The notes under the pieces: model-generated
What the model was told of the DNA's origin: nothing
What the model saw: only the letters and a program-made list of their open reading frames with translations
Database searches by the model: none
Shown here: positions 33,036-34,555 of the stretch, piece after piece
How positions within the stretch are numbered: the stretch's first letter is position 1
How the letters are laid out: every line of letters begins with the position of its first letter
Program-made: the position numbers and the translations under genes
Source of the DNA: Syntrophobacteraceae bacterium
Lineage (GTDB): Bacteria; Desulfobacterota; Syntrophobacteria; Syntrophobacterales; Syntrophobacteraceae
Assembly (NCBI GenBank): GCA_018053185.1
Contig: JAGPLX010000026.1
Span: forward strand, 1 to 34,555
Length of the DNA: 34,555 bases
Direction: 5' to 3'

Positions 33036-33443
33036 TCAACTTGTCAGTTTCCGGAAACAGCTGACCATGGCGATCTGGGGCATTTCCTTGACGGTTTCGC
33101 CGGGCAGTTTCGAAGGGTTCACCATATCGATGTTTTTGCGCAGCGTGAGGAGCCGAATGGCCTCCATGACCCTGGCCAGGTCGATGCCCCGCGGACAGTT
33201 GACCGTGCACGTATGGCAGGAAGCACAGGTCCAGTAGGACTTGAACTCACCGACTCGCTCTTCCATGCCGAGTCGCGCCATGTGCAAAATTCGGCGCGGC
33301 GTAGCGTCCATCAGCCCCGACATGGGACAGGCGCCGCCACATGTTCCACACTGAAAACACTTGAAGATGTCCTGCCCGCTGAGGGCGGCGATCTTCTCGA
33401 TGAACTCGCGTTTGATCGTCTTGTCTGAAATGGCGATGGGCAT
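33036..33443 (-). CDS. HdrC-like 4Fe-4S ferredoxin subunit
   Basis: This is a 135-residue protein with two 4Fe-4S motifs: Cys29, 32, 35, 39 (CFQCGTCGGACP) and Cys73, 76, 79, 83 (CASCHTCTVNCP), the HdrC layout. It would carry electrons to or from the CCG subunit. The ATG at 33443 is chosen because AGGGA lies just upstream and it starts right before the conserved body; the longer frame to 33911 reads low-complexity. It is the first gene of the four-gene operon, with a palindrome-rich region 105-130 bp upstream. Confidence 0.9.
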   Translation of the reverse strand: MPIAISDKTIKREFIEKIAALSGQDIFKCFQCGTCGGACPMSGLMDATPRRILHMARLGMEERVGEFKSYWTCASCHTCTVNCPRGIDLARVMEAIRLLTLRKNIDMVNPSKLPGETVKEMPQIAMVSCFRKLTS

Positions 33444-34555
33444 GTTTTCCCTCATCTTCTCACAGGTTTTCGCCAACACCCCCGAATCCGGATGAAAGCA
33501 ACCGGCTACCGCCGATCTCTTTATCCATGAGGTCCGGGGAGCAGTTCTTCTCAAGAGAAAATATTCACGTGAATCGGCCCGAAAGAGCGCCGCAGTACTC
33601 TCCATGCCTCGAATTGCCGAGCCGATCCTCCCCCACACGGAACCCTCCTTGGAGGGGACTGCATGAAGCCGTCTCCGAAAAAAGCCTTCTCTTGGAGGGA
33701 CAGCACTCCGGGGAGCCGGCGTTTCTCCCGTGGAACCCTGGGATTCCACAGGTTTCTTTTGGAGGAATCCGGACGACAAACGGGACCCGGTTTCAGAATC
33801 AGCCAGGGACCCGAACCGGCCCACGCTCCGAGTGCCGTATCGGTTGGAGGTGGAGGGAATTCCTTGGTTATGCAAGAACAGGGGAAGGATTGAATAGGCG
33901 GAAACCTGCAATTCCCTTAATCCCGAACCGTCACAGCCTCAAGTCTGAATTCCCGACAGCGTATCGCCGTGAACTTCGCTCCCCATGACTCCGCAGACCA
34001 TACATCCACGGGGGATCTCACCACACTGGGAAACCGAACTCAAGACAGGCTTCTAGAGGATTTGGCTGTGCTTGTCAATTTCTTTTGGAGGGGTTTGATT
34101 GTTTTTTGTGAACTCCTGAACAAAAAGAAGGTTCTCATAATGCATGAGAAATCTCGTGAAAGGACGTCCTAGCGTGACTCGAGGCCAAAAGCGGGCCGAC
34201 TCTCGATGGTTTTCGAGGAAAAAACGGGGAGAACGTACAGATCGTTGATCACACCCTTGTCATCGAAAACAGGGAAGAGTACCCACGAGTGTGCGGGGGG
34301 TAATCGTTCACAACAGTTGTGGTGGACTAGCCGCGACGAAAGGAACCCTACCCCTCACTCTTAAGGGTCTGTTCTCCAGGATCGCCTGCATCCCTCGATC
34401 CCCGTTGGACTCCAGGAGGGCCTTGGACTAGGGCGTCCAAATCGCCGCACGTCCTTTGACCGGTTTTTGACTCCAAACACTGGGAAGCTCGTGCTCCTGC
34501 CTCCCAAGAAGGCCGATGTGGGGGCATTTTGCGCCTGGCCGTGCCCTGTTTGGCA
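33444..34555. other. 1.1-kb region without a supported gene
   Basis: Frames here (for example plus 33527-33988) have no family signature, unusual composition and no ribosome site, so I do not call them. Features seen are the paired inverted repeats at 33548-33574. No RNA gene or repeat was recognised in 33600-34555. A gene beyond the right edge may use this region as its upstream sequence. Confidence 0.5.
33548..33574. promoter_or_regulatory. Two adjacent inverted repeats upstream of the fumarate reductase operon
   Basis: TTCTC-AA-GAGAA (33548-33559) and the perfect palindrome ATTCACGTGAAT (33563-33574) lie 105-131 bp before the first start codon of the operon. They could be operator sites, but the regulator is unknown and no matching promoter elements were clear. 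Confidence 0.4.

Noticed and set aside
33527-33988. Plus-strand frame of 153 codons at the right end
   Set aside because: No domain, no ribosome site, and it covers the likely promoter region of the fumarate reductase operon.

Overview
The window looks like a chromosomal segment of an anaerobic, GC-rich, Gram-negative bacterium. The best guess is a Desulfobacterota (deltaproteobacterial) sulfate reducer or syntroph of the Syntrophobacter/Desulfacinum type. Four things support this: a Na+-pumping methylmalonyl-CoA/acyl-CoA decarboxylase operon, a fumarate reductase/succinate dehydrogenase operon with heterodisulfide-reductase-like (CCG) subunits, an LpxK gene (lipid A, hence an outer membrane), and an APS kinase. 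The taxonomic call is inference from gene content. No rRNA, tRNA, CRISPR array, transposase or phage gene was seen.

Layout. 1-4.2 kb (minus strand): a three-gene run of a large YvcK/CofD-like protein, a left-handed beta-helix (GlmU-like) protein and the start of glmM, which reads as a UDP-GlcNAc/cell-wall precursor cluster. 4.7-6 kb (plus): an AAA+ ATPase of unknown role. 6-6.75 kb: a non-coding stretch with dispersed palindromic repeats. 6.75-10 kb (plus): a PurF-like protein that lacks the usual N-terminal nucleophilic Cys, a diguanylate cyclase and a FlhG/MinD-like ATPase. 10-14.3 kb: a small membrane protein, a protein with two tandem GH108-like domains, a secreted papain-like protease and a YgjP-type metallopeptidase. 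14.3-17.4 kb: a LUD-domain protein, an alpha/beta hydrolase and APS kinase. 17.5-22 kb (minus): a membrane protein, a FAU-1/DUF402-like RNA-binding protein, LpxK, a zinc alcohol dehydrogenase and a TPR lipoprotein-size protein. 22-24.5 kb (plus): a long leader with two related terminator-like hairpins, then an ArsB/NhaD-like ion transporter carrying an extra N-terminal exported domain. 24.8 kb: an HNH nuclease.

25.6-33.4 kb is the metabolic core. Four plus-strand genes (carboxyltransferase, OadG-like, biotin carrier, OadB-like) overlap by start/stop codons and encode a Na+-translocating decarboxylase. Facing them is a four-gene minus-strand operon (HdrC-like, HdrB-like, iron-sulfur subunit, flavoprotein) encoding a type-E-like fumarate reductase/succinate dehydrogenase. 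Together they would cover the methylmalonyl-CoA/succinate/fumarate section of propionate metabolism. The last 1.1 kb contains no gene that I can support.

The points most worth a second look are the tandem attenuator-like leader upstream of the transporter, the PurF homologue without its glutaminase Cys but with all four Fe-S Cys, the UDP-GlcNAc cluster with an enlarged YvcK-like protein, the type-E Frd operon whose flavoprotein lacks the covalent-flavin His, and the duplicated GH108 protein with one degenerate copy.
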